From Billgrantia gudaonensis (GTDB lineage: Bacteria; Pseudomonadota; Gammaproteobacteria; Pseudomonadales; Halomonadaceae): a DNA stretch of 64,000 bases. The position numbers were made by a program, and so were the translations under genes. The notes under the pieces were generated by a model that saw only the letters and a list, made by a program, of their open reading frames with translations, made no database searches and was not told the DNA's origin. The stretch spans positions 285,209-349,208 of the forward strand of contig NZ_FNES01000004.1 in the NCBI RefSeq assembly GCF_900100195.1. The letters are read 5' to 3'. Positions 1 to 11,924 of this stretch are shown here, piece by piece (position 1 is the stretch's first letter; every line of letters begins with the position of its first letter).

Positions 1-32
1 TCGCCCGGCAGTACCAGAATCTTCTGCGTCAT
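1..32 (-). CDS. leuB: 3-isopropylmalate dehydrogenase, N-terminal fragment (cut by window edge)
   Basis: Only the first ten codons are inside the window; they read MTQKILVLPG and the next base pair begins a D codon, which is the usual start of LeuB. LeuB oxidises and decarboxylates 3-isopropylmalate with NAD+ in leucine synthesis. It lies downstream of leuC and leuD on the same strand, the expected operon order. It is separated from leuD by about 156 bases that carry a dispersed repeat, so it may have its own promoter or a processed leader. The call rests on these few residues plus context. Confidence 0.8.
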   Translation of the reverse strand, partial: MTQKILVLPG

Positions 33-83
33 TGGTTCTTCCTTGCTGGGTCCGTGGAGCTACCTCGGGTGAAGGCCTGCGAG

Positions 84-135
84 GAGGCGCTGTGAACCCA
101 TCCCTGGGCGCTACCGATGCCATCCCTGGCATCGG
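84..135 (+). repeat. Dispersed intergenic repeat, copy 1 (modules B and C)
   Basis: Between leuD and leuB, bases 84-114 (GAGGCGCTGTGAACCCATCC and on to CTGGGCGCTAC) match bases 57618-57647 and, reversed, 33817-33848. They are followed by a perfect hairpin at 114-135: stem CCGATGCCA / TGGCATCGG with loop TCCC. The copies near 33.8 kb and 57.6 kb carry a similar CATCCATGGC block. Module A of the other copies is not visible here. It looks like a non-coding repeat family; whether it is mobile or has a function is unknown. Confidence 0.7.
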
Positions 136-188
136 ACCTCCTCATCGGCCTTCCCCCGACGCTCCACTGTGTCAGAGTGACGAAGGCG

Positions 189-842
189 TCAAGCCTGAGC
201 CGTATCGCGGAACAGCCAGGGACGCGCCTGCCGATGCTTCGCTTCGAAGGTGCGAATGGCGTCCTCGTCCTTCAGCGTGATGCCGATGTCGTCGAGGCCC
301 TCGAGCAGACACTGCTTGCGGAAGGGGTCGACCTCGAACTCGAGGATCTCGCCAGCCGGGGTGATCACCCGCTCCTTCTCCAGATCCACGTCCAGGCGAT
401 AGCCCTCGTTGGCTTCGACCTCGCGAAACAACTGGTCGACCGTCTCTTCCGGCAGGGTGATCAGCAGCAGGCCGTTCTTGAAGGCGTTGTTGTAGAAGAT
501 GTCGGCGAAGCTCGGGGCGATCACCACCCGGAAGCCGAAATCCTCCAGCGCCCAGGGGGCATGCTCGCGGGAGCTGCCGCAGCCGAAGTTGCGCCGCGCC
601 AGCAAGACGCTGGCCCCCTGGTAGCGCGACTGGTTGAGCACGAAATCGGGGGTCAACGGCCGCTGTGAGCAGTCCTGGCCCGGGTACCCCTCGTCGAGAT
701 AGCGCAGCTCGTCGAAGAGGTTGACGCCGAAGCCGGTGCGCTTGATCGACTTCAAGAACTGCTTGGGAATGATCAGGTCGGTGTCGACGTTGGCCCGGTC
801 GAGCGGCGCGACGAGGCCCTGGATGCGTTCGAACTGTTTCAT
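189..842 (-). CDS. leuD: 3-isopropylmalate dehydratase small subunit
   Basis: LeuD is the small swivelling subunit of isopropylmalate isomerase. With LeuC it converts 2-isopropylmalate to 3-isopropylmalate in leucine synthesis. The 217-residue length is typical. The signature [15 protein letters not shown] is at about residues 85-99, and the N-terminal [17 protein letters not shown] block is conserved. The start chosen reads MKQFERIQG; an AGGAG about 8 bases upstream overlaps the leuC stop codon, so translation is probably coupled to leuC. The gene follows leuC after an 11-base gap. Confidence 0.98.
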   Translation of the reverse strand: MKQFERIQGLVAPLDRANVDTDLIIPKQFLKSIKRTGFGVNLFDELRYLDEGYPGQDCSQRPLTPDFVLNQSRYQGASVLLARRNFGCGSSREHAPWALEDFGFRVVIAPSFADIFYNNAFKNGLLLITLPEETVDQLFREVEANEGYRLDVDLEKERVITPAGEILEFEVDPFRKQCLLEGLDDIGITLKDEDAIRTFEAKHRQARPWLFRDTAQA

Positions 843-853
843 GGTGCAGGCTC

Positions 854-2290
854 CTAGGCGGCGGGTTGCGCGTCGAATTCGCGGACGTCGACGAAATGTC
901 CGGCAATGGCGGCGGCAGCGGCCATGGCAGGGCTGACCAGATGGGTGCGTCCGCCGTAACCCTGGCGACCCTCGAAGTTGCGGTTCGAGGTCGAGGCGCA
1001 GTGCTCGCCGGCACCGAGCTTGTCGGCGTTCATGGCCAGGCACATGGAGCAGCCCGGTTCGCGCCATTCGAAGCCCGCCTCGATGAAGATCTTGTCGAGG
1101 CCCTCGGCCTCGGCCTGTCGCTTCACCAGGCCGGAGCCGGGAACCACCATGGCCAGCTTGATGGAGTCGGCCACCTTCTTGCCGCGGGCCACCCTGGCAG
1201 CCTCGCGGAGGTCCTCGATGCGCGAATTGGTGCAGGAGCCGATGAACACCTTGTCGAGGCGAATGTCGGTGATCTTCTGCCGGGGTGCCAGCCCCATGTA
1301 CTCCAGCGCCCGGGCATAGCTGCGCTGCACGGTCTCGTCGGGCGCCGCGGCGGGATCGGGAACCTCGCCGGAAACGCCGGTGACCATCTCTGGGCTGGTT
1401 CCCCAGCTCACCTGAGGCTCGATCTCGGCGGCATCCAGCGTCACCACCTTGTCGAACTCGGCGTCGGCATCGGAGATCAGGTGGCGCCAGTCGGCCACCG
1501 CGGCATCCCACTGCTCGCCCCGAGGCGCGTAGTGTCGCTCGCGCAGGTAGTCGATGGTGGTGTCGTCCACGGCGATCAGGCCGACCCTGGCGCCCGCCTC
1601 GATGGCCATGTTGCACACCGTCATGCGCCCCTCCATGGAGAGACCGCGAATGGCGCTGCCAGCGAACTCGATGGCATAGCCGGTACCGCCGGCGGTGCCG
1701 ATGCGACCGATGATGGCGAGCACGATGTCCTTGGCGGTGACGCCGACGCCGAGCTCGCCCTCGACGCGCACCTGCATGTTCTTCATTTTCTGGGCGAGCA
1801 GACACTGCGTGGCCAGCACGTGTTCGACCTCGGAGGTGCCGATGCCATGGGCGAGCGCGGCGAAGGCGCCATGCGTGGCGGTATGGGAATCGCCGCACAC
1901 CACGGTCATGCCGGGCAGCGTGGCGCCCTGCTCGGGACCCACCACATGGACGATGCCCTGGCGCGGGTCGTTGATCTTGAACTCCTCGATGCCGAACTCG
2001 ACGCAGTTATCGTCCAGCGTCTGCACCTGGATCAGCGACACGGGGTCGCTGATGCCGGCGTTGCCTTCGGCACGCTCCTTGAGCGTGGTGGGCACGTTGT
2101 GGTCGGGCGTGGCCAGGTTGGCGTCGAGCCGCCACGGCTTGCGGCCAGCCAAACGCAGGCCCTCGAAAGCCTGGGGCGAGGTCACCTCGTGCAGCAACTG
2201 CCGATCGATGTAGATCAGGGCGGTGCCGTCGTCGCGCGCCTTCACCAGGTGCTGCGACCACAGCTTGTCGTAAAGCGTCTGGCCTGCCAT
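854..2290 (-). CDS. leuC: 3-isopropylmalate dehydratase large subunit
   Basis: LeuC is the large aconitase-family subunit of isopropylmalate isomerase and carries a 4Fe-4S cluster. The 478-residue protein shows the three cluster cysteines at about 353 ([10 protein letters not shown]), 414 and 417 (CSMC), plus the [13 protein letters not shown] block near 131-143. The start [10 protein letters not shown] was preferred over an upstream in-frame ATG because GGAGGAG lies just before it and E. coli-type LeuC proteins begin there. It heads the leuC-leuD-leuB unit, divergent from a LysR regulator. Confidence 0.98.
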   Translation of the reverse strand: MAGQTLYDKLWSQHLVKARDDGTALIYIDRQLLHEVTSPQAFEGLRLAGRKPWRLDANLATPDHNVPTTLKERAEGNAGISDPVSLIQVQTLDDNCVEFGIEEFKINDPRQGIVHVVGPEQGATLPGMTVVCGDSHTATHGAFAALAHGIGTSEVEHVLATQCLLAQKMKNMQVRVEGELGVGVTAKDIVLAIIGRIGTAGGTGYAIEFAGSAIRGLSMEGRMTVCNMAIEAGARVGLIAVDDTTIDYLRERHYAPRGEQWDAAVADWRHLISDADAEFDKVVTLDAAEIEPQVSWGTSPEMVTGVSGEVPDPAAAPDETVQRSYARALEYMGLAPRQKITDIRLDKVFIGSCTNSRIEDLREAARVARGKKVADSIKLAMVVPGSGLVKRQAEAEGLDKIFIEAGFEWREPGCSMCLAMNADKLGAGEHCASTSNRNFEGRQGYGGRTHLVSPAMAAAAAIAGHFVDVREFDAQPAA

Positions 2291-2356
2291 GCGGTCTCCT
2301 CCCGGGCATCGTCGCCCACTTGTGCTCGTCACGATGGGCTCAAGGCCCTCTAGGTT

Positions 2357-2372
2357 GTGACAGCAGTGTCAC
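2357..2372. promoter_or_regulatory. Inverted repeat in the leuC / LysR divergent region
   Basis: GTGACA-GCAG-TGTCAC is a perfect 6-base dyad in the 166-base region between divergent leuC and the LysR gene. Just beyond it, about 2384-2440 is unusually AT-rich for this genome and is a likely promoter zone. LysR proteins often bind such dyads next to their own gene, so it is a candidate operator; binding is inferred. Confidence 0.4.
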
Positions 2373-2456
2373 GCGACGTGCTCATAAAATCAATTCATGT
2401 TATTTATTCAATAGATTCCATACCGGAATTCGAAAATCCTCCCGAGGAGCCCGCCC

Positions 2457-3362
2457 ATGGACACCCAGAGTCTGCAGGCCTTTCTCGCCGTGGCCGACAG
2501 CGGCAGCTTCTCCCGCGCGGCCGATCAGCTTCACCTCACCCAGCCCGCAGTGAGCAAGCGCATCGCCGTGCTCGAGAGCCAGATCGATGCGCGGCTGTTC
2601 GACCGCATCGGGCGCACGGTCAGCCTCACCGAGGCGGGCCGGGTGCTGTTGCCCCGCGCTCGCCAGATACTGGTGATGGTCGACGACAGCCGCCGAGCGC
2701 TCACCGATCTCCGCGGCGACGTGGGCGGCAGCCTGACGCTGGCCACCAGTCATCACGTCGGCCTGCACCGCCTGCCGCCGCTGCTCAAGACCTACACCCA
2801 AGAGCACCCCGAGGTGCGCCTCGACCTGCACTTTCTCGACTCCGAGCAGGCCTATCAGGGCGTGCTCGACGGCGAGCTGGAGATCGCCGTGGTGACGCTG
2901 GCACCCCACCCTGACCCGCAACTCGAGGTGGTGCCGATATGGGTCGACCGGCTGTGCTTCGTCTGCGCCCACGACCACCCGCTGGCCGAGCGCGGCCCGC
3001 TGACGCTGCACGAACTCTGCCATTTCGACGCCGTGCTGCCCGGCCCGCTGACCTTCACCCGCACGCTGATCGAATCGCGCTTCGCCGCAGCCGGCTTGAC
3101 CCTGCCGGTGACGCTCTCCACCAACTACCTGGAGACGCTCAAGATGATGACCGCCATCGGGCTGGGCTGGAGCCTGCTGCCGGAGCGACTGGTAGCCGGC
3201 GAACTGCACGAGCTGGCGGTGGAGCCCCCCCCCATCCACCGTCCGCTGGGGTATCTGGTGCACAAGGGTCGCACTCTCTCCAACGCCGCCCGCGCCCTGC
3301 TAACCCAGTTGGAACGGGTGCGCGAGCAGGCCGCCCGGGAAGTCGACCCGAAAAACGGTTAG
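2457..3362 (+). CDS. LysR-family transcriptional regulator, divergent from leuC
   Basis: A 301-residue LysR-type regulator. The N-terminal winged helix-turn-helix (about residues 1-60) has the usual pattern AFLAVADSGSFSRAADQLH with TQPAVSKRIAVLE. The rest is a periplasmic-binding-like effector domain. It is transcribed away from leuC, and LysR genes in this position are common in Pseudomonas and Halomonas relatives. Control of leucine biosynthesis or of itself is therefore plausible, but the effector cannot be read from sequence. The start is supported by a GAGGAG about 8 bases upstream. Confidence 0.93.
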   Translation: MDTQSLQAFLAVADSGSFSRAADQLHLTQPAVSKRIAVLESQIDARLFDRIGRTVSLTEAGRVLLPRARQILVMVDDSRRALTDLRGDVGGSLTLATSHHVGLHRLPPLLKTYTQEHPEVRLDLHFLDSEQAYQGVLDGELEIAVVTLAPHPDPQLEVVPIWVDRLCFVCAHDHPLAERGPLTLHELCHFDAVLPGPLTFTRTLIESRFAAAGLTLPVTLSTNYLETLKMMTAIGLGWSLLPERLVAGELHELAVEPPPIHRPLGYLVHKGRTLSNAARALLTQLERVREQAAREVDPKNG

Positions 3363-3391
3363 ACTGCTCATCATTTGCGCCAGGAGCCGTC

Positions 3392-4717
3392 GTGTCCGAC
3401 CCCGCCACGCCATCCACCTCGCCCCGCCAAGCACTGGCCGGCGTCTCGATCCTCGCAGGCTTGCTGCTGCAGATCCTGAGCTTTCCCGCGCCCTCGCTGC
3501 CGTCGCACCTGGTCGGCTATGCACTGTGGCTGGCAACTGCCCTGCTATGGCGCGACATCCCGCAGCGCACCCGTTGGCAGGCCGGCGCGCTCATCGCCAT
3601 CGGTCTGGCACTGCTGATCACGGCCAGGCTTCGTTACGATGCCGCAATCGACTGGCCGGCGGTGCTCGACGGCAACACCTACGTGGTCGCCATGCTGGTC
3701 GGAGTGAGTTTCATCGGCTTGATCGGCAACCGTCGCGGCAGTCGCCCGCTGGGCCGCGCCATGACCGGCGCACCCGGCATTGCCGGCACCTGGCTGGGCG
3801 TGCACCTGCTGGGCATCATCCTCAACCTCTCGACGGTATTCATGATCGGCGACCGTCTCGCCCGTCGTGGGCCGCTGACGCTGCCGCAGTTCCTGGCACT
3901 GAATCGTGGGCTCTCCAGCGCCGCCCTGTGGTCGCCATTCTTCGCATCCATGGGCGTGGTGATGACATTGGCGCCGGACATGAACTACACCCAGGTGCTC
4001 GCGGCCGGCCTGCCCCTGGCTCTCGTCGCCGGCACCCTGACCACCATCGAGCTCTCGCGACGCTTCGACCTCAGCGACGTTGCCGGCTTCTCGCTTTCGC
4101 CGCGCAGCCTGCTCATGCCGGTGATCATGGCCCTGCTGGTACTGTTCTTCCATTACGCCCTGACGCCCAGGCTCGGCATCGTCAGCATCATCACCTTCCT
4201 GCTGCCGGCAGCGGCCCTGGCCACCAACCTTCCGCAGGGCCCGCGCTGGACGCTGCGCCGGGTACGCCAGCACACCCTCATGCGGCTACCGGCCATGCGT
4301 GGCGAAATCGCGCTGTTCCTTGCCGCGGGACTGCTGACGCTGGGACTCTCCACGCTGATCGATGCCGCCACCGGCAGCGGGTGGACGCTCTTCGATCGCT
4401 TCGGCGCTCGCGAGGCCGTGGTGAGTTTCGTGGCCATCGTGGCCAGCGCCGTCGCGGGACTGCACCCCATCATCGGCGTTTCGGTGCTCGCCTCGATGCT
4501 CGACCTCGAGCCGGCGCGCCAGACGCTGTTCGCCTTCGTCGCCCTGGCTTCCTGGGCGGTGGGTACCTCGGTAGGGCCACTCTCCGGCATCAACCTCTCG
4601 CTGCAGGGGCGCTACGGCATCAGCGGCTATCGGATGATGCGTCACAACCTGGGCTATGCGCTGGCAATGAGCGGCCTGGTCATCGGCACCCTCCTAGCAC
4701 TGGATGGCTGGGCGTAG
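3392..4717 (+). CDS. Multi-pass inner-membrane protein, putative permease
   Basis: A 441-residue, very hydrophobic protein with roughly ten to twelve predicted membrane spans. The start is GTG (V-S-D-P-A-T), preceded by CAGGAG; no upstream ATG has a better ribosome site. Conserved-looking patches are LGIILNLSTVFMIGDRLA, RGLSSAALWSPFFASMGV and SVGPLSGINLSLQGRYG. The last is rich in Gly/Ser/Pro within a membrane context, as in anion or organic-acid permeases of the ion-transporter superfamily. I do not recognise a named family; substrate unknown. It starts 29 bases after the LysR gene on the same strand and ends 4 bases from the convergent ybeL-like gene. Confidence 0.75.
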   Translation: MSDPATPSTSPRQALAGVSILAGLLLQILSFPAPSLPSHLVGYALWLATALLWRDIPQRTRWQAGALIAIGLALLITARLRYDAAIDWPAVLDGNTYVVAMLVGVSFIGLIGNRRGSRPLGRAMTGAPGIAGTWLGVHLLGIILNLSTVFMIGDRLARRGPLTLPQFLALNRGLSSAALWSPFFASMGVVMTLAPDMNYTQVLAAGLPLALVAGTLTTIELSRRFDLSDVAGFSLSPRSLLMPVIMALLVLFFHYALTPRLGIVSIITFLLPAAALATNLPQGPRWTLRRVRQHTLMRLPAMRGEIALFLAAGLLTLGLSTLIDAATGSGWTLFDRFGAREAVVSFVAIVASAVAGLHPIIGVSVLASMLDLEPARQTLFAFVALASWAVGTSVGPLSGINLSLQGRYGISGYRMMRHNLGYALAMSGLVIGTLLALDGWA

Positions 4718-4721
4718 CGGG

Positions 4722-8059
<3,338 letters not shown>

Positions 8060-8074
8060 TCGCAGGGAGTCGAT

Positions 8075-8566
8075 ATGCAGCGTCGCACCTTTCTCACCCG
8101 CGTACTGGCCGGCGGCACTGCCCTGGCGCTGACCGGCTGCGGCTTTCGCCTGCGCGGCTTCGGCGAGAGCGGCACGGTCATCGACGAACTCGAGCTGGCC
8201 GGCCCGGAGAGCGAATTGTCGCGGCAACTCGCCGAGCGTCTGCGTCGAGACGGCACGCGACTCCACGCACAGGCGCCCTGGATACTCACCCTGGGACGCC
8301 CGGCTCTCGACGAGCGTCGCCTGAGCGTACTCGACGCCGGGTCGCAAGAACACGAAATGGTGCTGAGCCTGCCCTTCTCGGTTCAGCGCCGCAGTGACGG
8401 CGCCTTCGTCTTGCCCGAGCAGATGCTGGAGGTGAGCGAGCGGTTCACGGTCAGCGACGACAATCTGCTGGCTCAGGAAGAGATTCGCCGTGAAGCAGAA
8501 ACGGCGCTGCATCGCGAAGCCATCCGCCAGCTGCTCGAGCGGCTGCGTGGGCTGAACAGGGCATGA
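8075..8566 (+). CDS. lptE: LPS-assembly lipoprotein LptE
   Basis: LptE is the outer-membrane lipoprotein that plugs LptD and helps place lipopolysaccharide at the cell surface. The 163-residue protein has a short signal (MQRRTFLTRVLAGGTALALTGC) with a lipobox ending at Cys22. The next residues, GFRLRG, are the classic start of mature LptE. It begins 15 bases after leuS with a GGAG ribosome site, and holA follows 10 bases later; leuS-lptE-holA is a conserved order. Confidence 0.95.
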   Translation: MQRRTFLTRVLAGGTALALTGCGFRLRGFGESGTVIDELELAGPESELSRQLAERLRRDGTRLHAQAPWILTLGRPALDERRLSVLDAGSQEHEMVLSLPFSVQRRSDGAFVLPEQMLEVSERFTVSDDNLLAQEEIRREAETALHREAIRQLLERLRGLNRA

Positions 8567-8576
8567 AGGCAGCTCC

Positions 8577-9635
8577 ATGAAAGTCTTTGCCGACAAGCTT
8601 CCCGACGCGCTCGCCAAGAAACTGCCCCCGGTGGTGATAGTCGCCGGGGAAGAGCCCCTCCAGCACATGGAGGCGTGCGATGCGGTACGTGCCGCCGCCC
8701 GCGAGAAGGGCATCGACGAACGGGAGGTTCTCCACGTCGAGGCCAATTTCGCCTGGAGCCAGCTGCATGAAACGGCGAACAACCTCTCGCTGTTCGGTAC
8801 CCGTAAGCTGATCGAGCTTCGCCTGGGCAACCACGGCCTGGGCCAGGAAGGCGGCCGGGCCCTCAAGGAGCATGCCGAACGGCTGGCCGGCAGCGATGAC
8901 GTGCTGCTCGTCAGCATGGGCAAGCTCGATTTTCGCCAGCAGAAGAGCGCCTGGTTCAAGGCGCTCGACAAGGTCGGCCTGTTCGTGCCGGTGTGGCCCG
9001 TCGACCTGTCACGCCTGGGCTTCTGGCTGCGCGACCGCGCCCAACGCCATGGACTCAGCCTCGACCTGGATGCCGCACGGCTGCTCGGCGAACGCACCGA
9101 AGGCAACCTGTTGGCCGCCGACCAGGAGCTGCAGAAGCTCGCCCTGCTGGTGCCCCCCGGCGGCAGGATCAGCGCTCGCCAGGTGGCCGGCGACGTCGAA
9201 GACAGCGCACGTTTCGATGTCTTCACCCTGACCGACGCCTGCCTGCAGGGAACCCCCGCCAGGGTCTCGCGCATCGTCGCCGGGTTGCGCGGCGAGGGCG
9301 TGGAGGCCCCCATCGTGCTGTGGGCGTTGAGCCGCGAGCTCCGCACCCTGCTCTCGCTCCATCAGCACCTCGACCAGGGCCAGAGCTTCGAGCATGCCTG
9401 CAAGGCCCAGAAGCCGGCCATCTTCGAGAAACGTCGCCCCGCCTACCAGCAGGCCATTGCGCGTCTACCGATCCGCCGCCTGCACAAGTTGCTGCTCTTC
9501 GCCCAGCGTCTCGACCTCGCCATCAAGGGTGCCTCGACACTGCCGCCCTGGGATGGATTGCACGACTTGGCCCTGACGCTGGCTGGCGGACGCGGGCTGC
9601 TCGCCGAAATGCCCAGCTCGTACCGCATCGGCTAG
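8577..9635 (+). CDS. holA: DNA polymerase III, delta subunit
   Basis: HolA is the clamp-loader subunit that opens the beta sliding clamp. The 352-residue protein begins MKVFADKLPDALAKKLPPVVIVAGEEPLQ, the normal delta start, and the VIVAGEEPL strand is typical of its Rossmann-like N-domain. Family-like stretches LFGTRKLIELRL and RRLHKLLLFAQRLDLAIKG are present; the latter belongs to the C-terminal collar helices. It lies directly after lptE. Unlike in E. coli, nadD does not follow here; it lies at 46 kb. Confidence 0.96.
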   Translation: MKVFADKLPDALAKKLPPVVIVAGEEPLQHMEACDAVRAAAREKGIDEREVLHVEANFAWSQLHETANNLSLFGTRKLIELRLGNHGLGQEGGRALKEHAERLAGSDDVLLVSMGKLDFRQQKSAWFKALDKVGLFVPVWPVDLSRLGFWLRDRAQRHGLSLDLDAARLLGERTEGNLLAADQELQKLALLVPPGGRISARQVAGDVEDSARFDVFTLTDACLQGTPARVSRIVAGLRGEGVEAPIVLWALSRELRTLLSLHQHLDQGQSFEHACKAQKPAIFEKRRPAYQQAIARLPIRRLHKLLLFAQRLDLAIKGASTLPPWDGLHDLALTLAGGRGLLAEMPSSYRIG

Positions 9636-9726
9636 AAGCGAGGGTATCTAGCGTTGGCTGGGCGTCATTTCCGAGTCATAGGTTTCTGCCACAATCCGCT
9701 TAAGCCCTGACGATGAGCGTACGCCC

Positions 9727-10284
9727 ATGCGCCGATTGCCAATGCCACCGGACGTTTCCCTCTCTGCGTGGCATGACTGCCTATTGCGAACCCCCATCGC
9801 GGCACTCCTGCTGCTGATATTCACTTCCCGCCTGGCACCCGCAGCAACGGTCACCGAGAGCCCACTGGCACCTTCGCAGGATGACGCTCCGATACTCACC
9901 GTGCGCCACGACGGTCAGCAACACCGAATCAGCCGGGCGCAGATCGAGTCGTTGGGTCTACACGAAGTGAGCCTGATCCACTTCGAGGGGCTGGAGGGCC
10001 GTTTCGCCGGCGTCTGGCTGGATGATTTCCTTGCCGAACGAGGCCTGGAAGACGCGCCGCGGCTGCGCTTCATCGCCCACGATGACTACACGGTCTTTCT
10101 CACCCCGGAGCACCGTGAGCAGAAACGCTACCTGCTCGCCACCCGACTCGATGGCGACCCACTGACCCGCGAAACCTTCGGCCCCACCATGCTGCTCGTT
10201 CCCGAAGATGCCGAAGCCGTGACCGAGGGCAGCGAGACCATGACGCGATGGATCTGGTCGATCCGGGAAATCCACGCTCCATGA
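9727..10284 (+). CDS. Periplasmic molybdopterin-oxidoreductase-fold protein
   Basis: A 185-residue exported protein. An N-terminal hydrophobic segment (about 20-40, PIAALLLLIFTSRLAPAA) is a probable signal peptide. The remainder resembles a stripped sulfite-oxidase-like (oxidoreductase molybdopterin-binding) domain: LTVRHDGQQHRISRAQIESL, then FAGVWLDDFLAERG and LRFIAHDDYTVFLTP. No clear molybdopterin-binding cysteine is visible, so it may bind another ligand. Its stop overlaps the start of the next gene (ATGA), a membrane diguanylate cyclase. The two are probably translated together and may form a sensor and its output. Confidence 0.75.
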   Translation: MRRLPMPPDVSLSAWHDCLLRTPIAALLLLIFTSRLAPAATVTESPLAPSQDDAPILTVRHDGQQHRISRAQIESLGLHEVSLIHFEGLEGRFAGVWLDDFLAERGLEDAPRLRFIAHDDYTVFLTPEHREQKRYLLATRLDGDPLTRETFGPTMLLVPEDAEAVTEGSETMTRWIWSIREIHAP

Positions 10285-11411
10285 AAGACCGGCGCACCTT
10301 TGCACTCGGTTGGGGCATGGCACTGGGGTTCAGCCTGCTCTCGGGCATTTGCGCCATGGCCATCGGCTTATACGTGGCCAACGCTCGCCAGCACGTGGGC
10401 GCCAACTACACGGCCTTGGTCGCCGACGTGGTTCGTGCCCAGCAGCATCCCGTGCTGCTTCGCGCCACCCTGAATGCGATGCAGGAACATCCCCATCACC
10501 TGCATGCCGAGCGATTGGCAAATCTGGTGTGGCGCATTCCCCAGCACATTCGGGGCGTCAGCCATGGCCTCTCGCAAAGCCAGCTCGCCCCGTCGGACTA
10601 TCGGCCGGCGCTCGACACCCTCGCTCGTGTCGAAACCCGTCTGGCCGAACTGGCGGCACTGATCGATGCCGACATCGAAACGGACGAGGACAGGCAGGCC
10701 CTGCAGGCACTCGGCTACGAACTCGAGACGGAGCTGGCCTGGGCCTACGGCGAGCTAAACGACCTCATCCACGTGGCCGCCGGCGAACAGCGCCAAATCA
10801 TGGAACGGCTGAGCCTCGCCATCGGCCTGCTGGTTCTGCTGGCTCTGGCCGTGGTAGCCGGCCTGATGCTGGCACTGATTCGTCTTAGCCGCCAGCGCGA
10901 ACTCGTTTCACGGCTGAGTCTGGTCGACGACCTGACGGGACTGGGCAATCGTCGCTACCTGCTGGAAACCGCTGAACGCTTGTACCAGCAAAGCCTGCGT
11001 AACGAACGCCCCATGAGCCTCGCCCTGCTCGATCTCGATCACTTCAAGCACCTCAACGACACCTGGGGCCATCCGGCCGGCGACAGGGTACTCGAGGCAT
11101 TCGCCCAGGCGCTTCAGGAAGAGACCCGTCAGGCCGACATAGTGGCGCGCATTGGCGGCGAAGAATTCTGCATCCTGATGCCCGACACCCCCCTCGAAGG
11201 GGCGCATGACCTGGCCGAGCGCGTCCGCCATCGTATCGCCGAACTGAACGAAGCGGCCCTCGGGATTCCCGCCTCGATCACCGTGAGCCTCGGACTCGCC
11301 ACCGGCACCGGCAGCGCTGCAGGCTTCGATCGTCTCTATTCGCGGGCCGACCGAGCCCTATACCGCGCCAAGGCCAACGGACGCAACCGTACCGAAGTCA
11401 GCAAGGCGTGA
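10281..11411 (+). CDS. Membrane diguanylate cyclase (GGDEF domain)
   Basis: Makes the second messenger cyclic di-GMP. The 376-residue protein has a first membrane span at about 10-32, a helical periplasmic region, a second span at about 178-201 and a GGDEF domain at about 210-374. The active-site motif is GGEEF (292-296), an active variant. The inhibitory I-site RQAD lies at 283-286, five residues upstream, so product feedback is expected. The start MKDRRTFALG overlaps the preceding stop by four bases (ATGA). The periplasmic part has no recognised sensor domain; the upstream molybdopterin-fold protein may supply the signal. Confidence 0.93.
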   Translation: MKDRRTFALGWGMALGFSLLSGICAMAIGLYVANARQHVGANYTALVADVVRAQQHPVLLRATLNAMQEHPHHLHAERLANLVWRIPQHIRGVSHGLSQSQLAPSDYRPALDTLARVETRLAELAALIDADIETDEDRQALQALGYELETELAWAYGELNDLIHVAAGEQRQIMERLSLAIGLLVLLALAVVAGLMLALIRLSRQRELVSRLSLVDDLTGLGNRRYLLETAERLYQQSLRNERPMSLALLDLDHFKHLNDTWGHPAGDRVLEAFAQALQEETRQADIVARIGGEEFCILMPDTPLEGAHDLAERVRHRIAELNEAALGIPASITVSLGLATGTGSAAGFDRLYSRADRALYRAKANGRNRTEVSKA

Positions 11412-11528
11412 CATTGGGACATGAAATACCCCACACTTGGCTCTTATAATGGCAGGACGCCGCATCGGATGCATCGCAGCCCAACACTCCCAACTGGAAG
11501 CTCACTGCACAAGAGAAGGAGCCTTATC

Positions 11529-11924
11529 ATGACCACGCTTCGTCGCTTTCTCAGCCCTCTGCTGATTCTCGCCCTGGTCCTGGGCAGCCTACCGGTTGTC
11601 GCCGCCCCACAGGCAGGCAGCGGGGAATTGATCGGGACCCAGGCAGCACTGGAGGCCGAGCGCAGTCACGACGCCCGCGAACGCATTCATGAAGTGCTGG
11701 CGCGTGACGACGTCCGCGAGCAGCTCAGCGTCCAGGGCGTCGATCCCGCCGAGGTCGAAGCCCGCGTGGCCGCTCTCTCGGATGCCGAGGCTCGTCAGAT
11801 GGCCGACCGGCTCGACGAGATGCCCGCCGGTGCCAGCGTGGTGGGCGCCCTCTTCGCGGTCTTCGTCATTCTGCTGGTCACCGACATCCTCGGCCTGACC
11901 AACGTCTTCCCCTTCACGCGCTGA
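11529..11924 (+). CDS. PA2779-like small membrane protein
   Basis: A 131-residue protein with an N-terminal signal or anchor (MTTLRRFLSPLLILALVLGSLP), a charged helical middle and a C-terminal membrane span (about 107-125, VGALFAVFVILLVTDILGL). The middle carries EARVAALSDAEARQMADRLDEMPAG, typical of the PA2779 family. It has a good AAGGAG ribosome site and ends one base before the next gene. That gene is a PA2778-like lipoprotein peptidase, its usual partner. Function of the pair is unknown. Confidence 0.82.
   Translation: MTTLRRFLSPLLILALVLGSLPVVAAPQAGSGELIGTQAALEAERSHDARERIHEVLARDDVREQLSVQGVDPAEVEARVAALSDAEARQMADRLDEMPAGASVVGALFAVFVILLVTDILGLTNVFPFTR

Noticed and set aside
866..2353. Long open frame antisense to leuC
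   Set aside because: It lies wholly opposite a well-supported leuC, has low-complexity composition and no recognisable domain; in GC-rich DNA such shadow frames are common.
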